From: Candidatus Sulfotelmatobacter sp.
Lineage (GTDB): Bacteria > Acidobacteriota > Terriglobia > Terriglobales > Acidobacteriaceae
Direction: 5' to 3'
Assembly (NCBI GenBank): GCA_030037515.1
Contig: JASHRE010000123.1
Location: 1-5,211 of the forward strand
Length of the DNA: 5,211 nucleotides
Made by a program: the position numbers and the translations under genes. Numbering within the stretch: position 1 is the first letter of the stretch; each line of letters starts with the position of its first letter. This document shows positions 5,176-5,211 of this stretch, one piece after another. The notes under the pieces are model-generated. The model was given only the letters and a program-made list of their open reading frames with translations. It was not told the DNA's origin and did not search any database.

Positions 5176-5211
5176 GGGCGGTTAGCTCAGCTGGTTAGAG
5201 CGCCTGCCTTA
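5176..5211 (+). tRNA. tRNA-Val (probable UAC anticodon), 5' half only
   Basis: The last 36 bases read as the first half of a tRNA: acceptor strand GGGCGGT (5176-5182), T8 A9, D stem GCTC (5185-5188) pairing with GAGC (5198-5201) around the loop AGCTGGTTA, G26, and the 5' anticodon-stem strand CCTGC (5203-5207). The anticodon loop begins C-T, and the window ends after the first two anticodon bases, T-A. Anticodons starting UA read Val, Leu, Ile or Tyr-box codons. The short D loop argues against a class II tRNA-Leu, and the whole 5' half resembles bacterial tRNA-Val(UAC). The third anticodon base and the 3' half lie outside the window. Confidence 0.85.

Overview
The window looks like ordinary chromosomal DNA from a moderately GC-rich Gram-negative bacterium. 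An Acidobacteriota-type genome fits best, because it combines a bacillithiol-pathway BshA, a tandem PilZ protein, a LytS-like kinase and an HpnK-like deacetylase. This assignment is inferred from gene content; no rRNA or other phylogenetic marker is present. I see no mobile element, CRISPR array, phage gene or toxin-antitoxin pair.

Layout, left to right. Bases 1-332 (+) hold the 3' end of proC (proline synthesis). Bases 333-612 are intergenic. No convincing proC terminator is visible there, but the right part has a sigma-54-like -24/-12 match (550-565) followed by a small perfect hairpin (580-595). Bases 613-1959 (+) encode a membrane-bound LytS/5TM-type histidine kinase with no response regulator beside it. 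Its 3' end overlaps by 31 bp the convergent bshA (1929-3074, -), the GlcNAc-malate synthase of bacillithiol synthesis. Upstream of bshA, on the same strand, lie a two-PilZ-domain protein (3231-3908, -), probably linked to cyclic-di-GMP, and a ChbG/HpnK-type carbohydrate deacetylase (4079-4954, -). The right edge (5176-5211, +) is the first half of a tRNA gene, most likely tRNA-Val(UAC), cut inside the anticodon.

The three minus-strand genes are co-oriented but separated by 156 and 170 bp, and each gap has its own candidate -10 element. They are therefore more likely separate units than one tight operon. The one functional link worth testing is that BshA makes a GlcNAc conjugate (GlcNAc-malate), and the nearby deacetylase belongs to a family acting on N-acetylated sugar conjugates. 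The usual LmbE-type deacetylase of the pathway (BshB) is not in the window. The kinase and the PilZ protein are signalling genes with no visible link to those two.

Gaps: 333-612 (280 bp), 3075-3230, 3909-4078 and 4955-5175 hold only the short sites listed. In 5011-5175, ahead of the tRNA, I see no gene and no good promoter nearer than 5005-5010. All promoter and operator calls are by eye and tentative.
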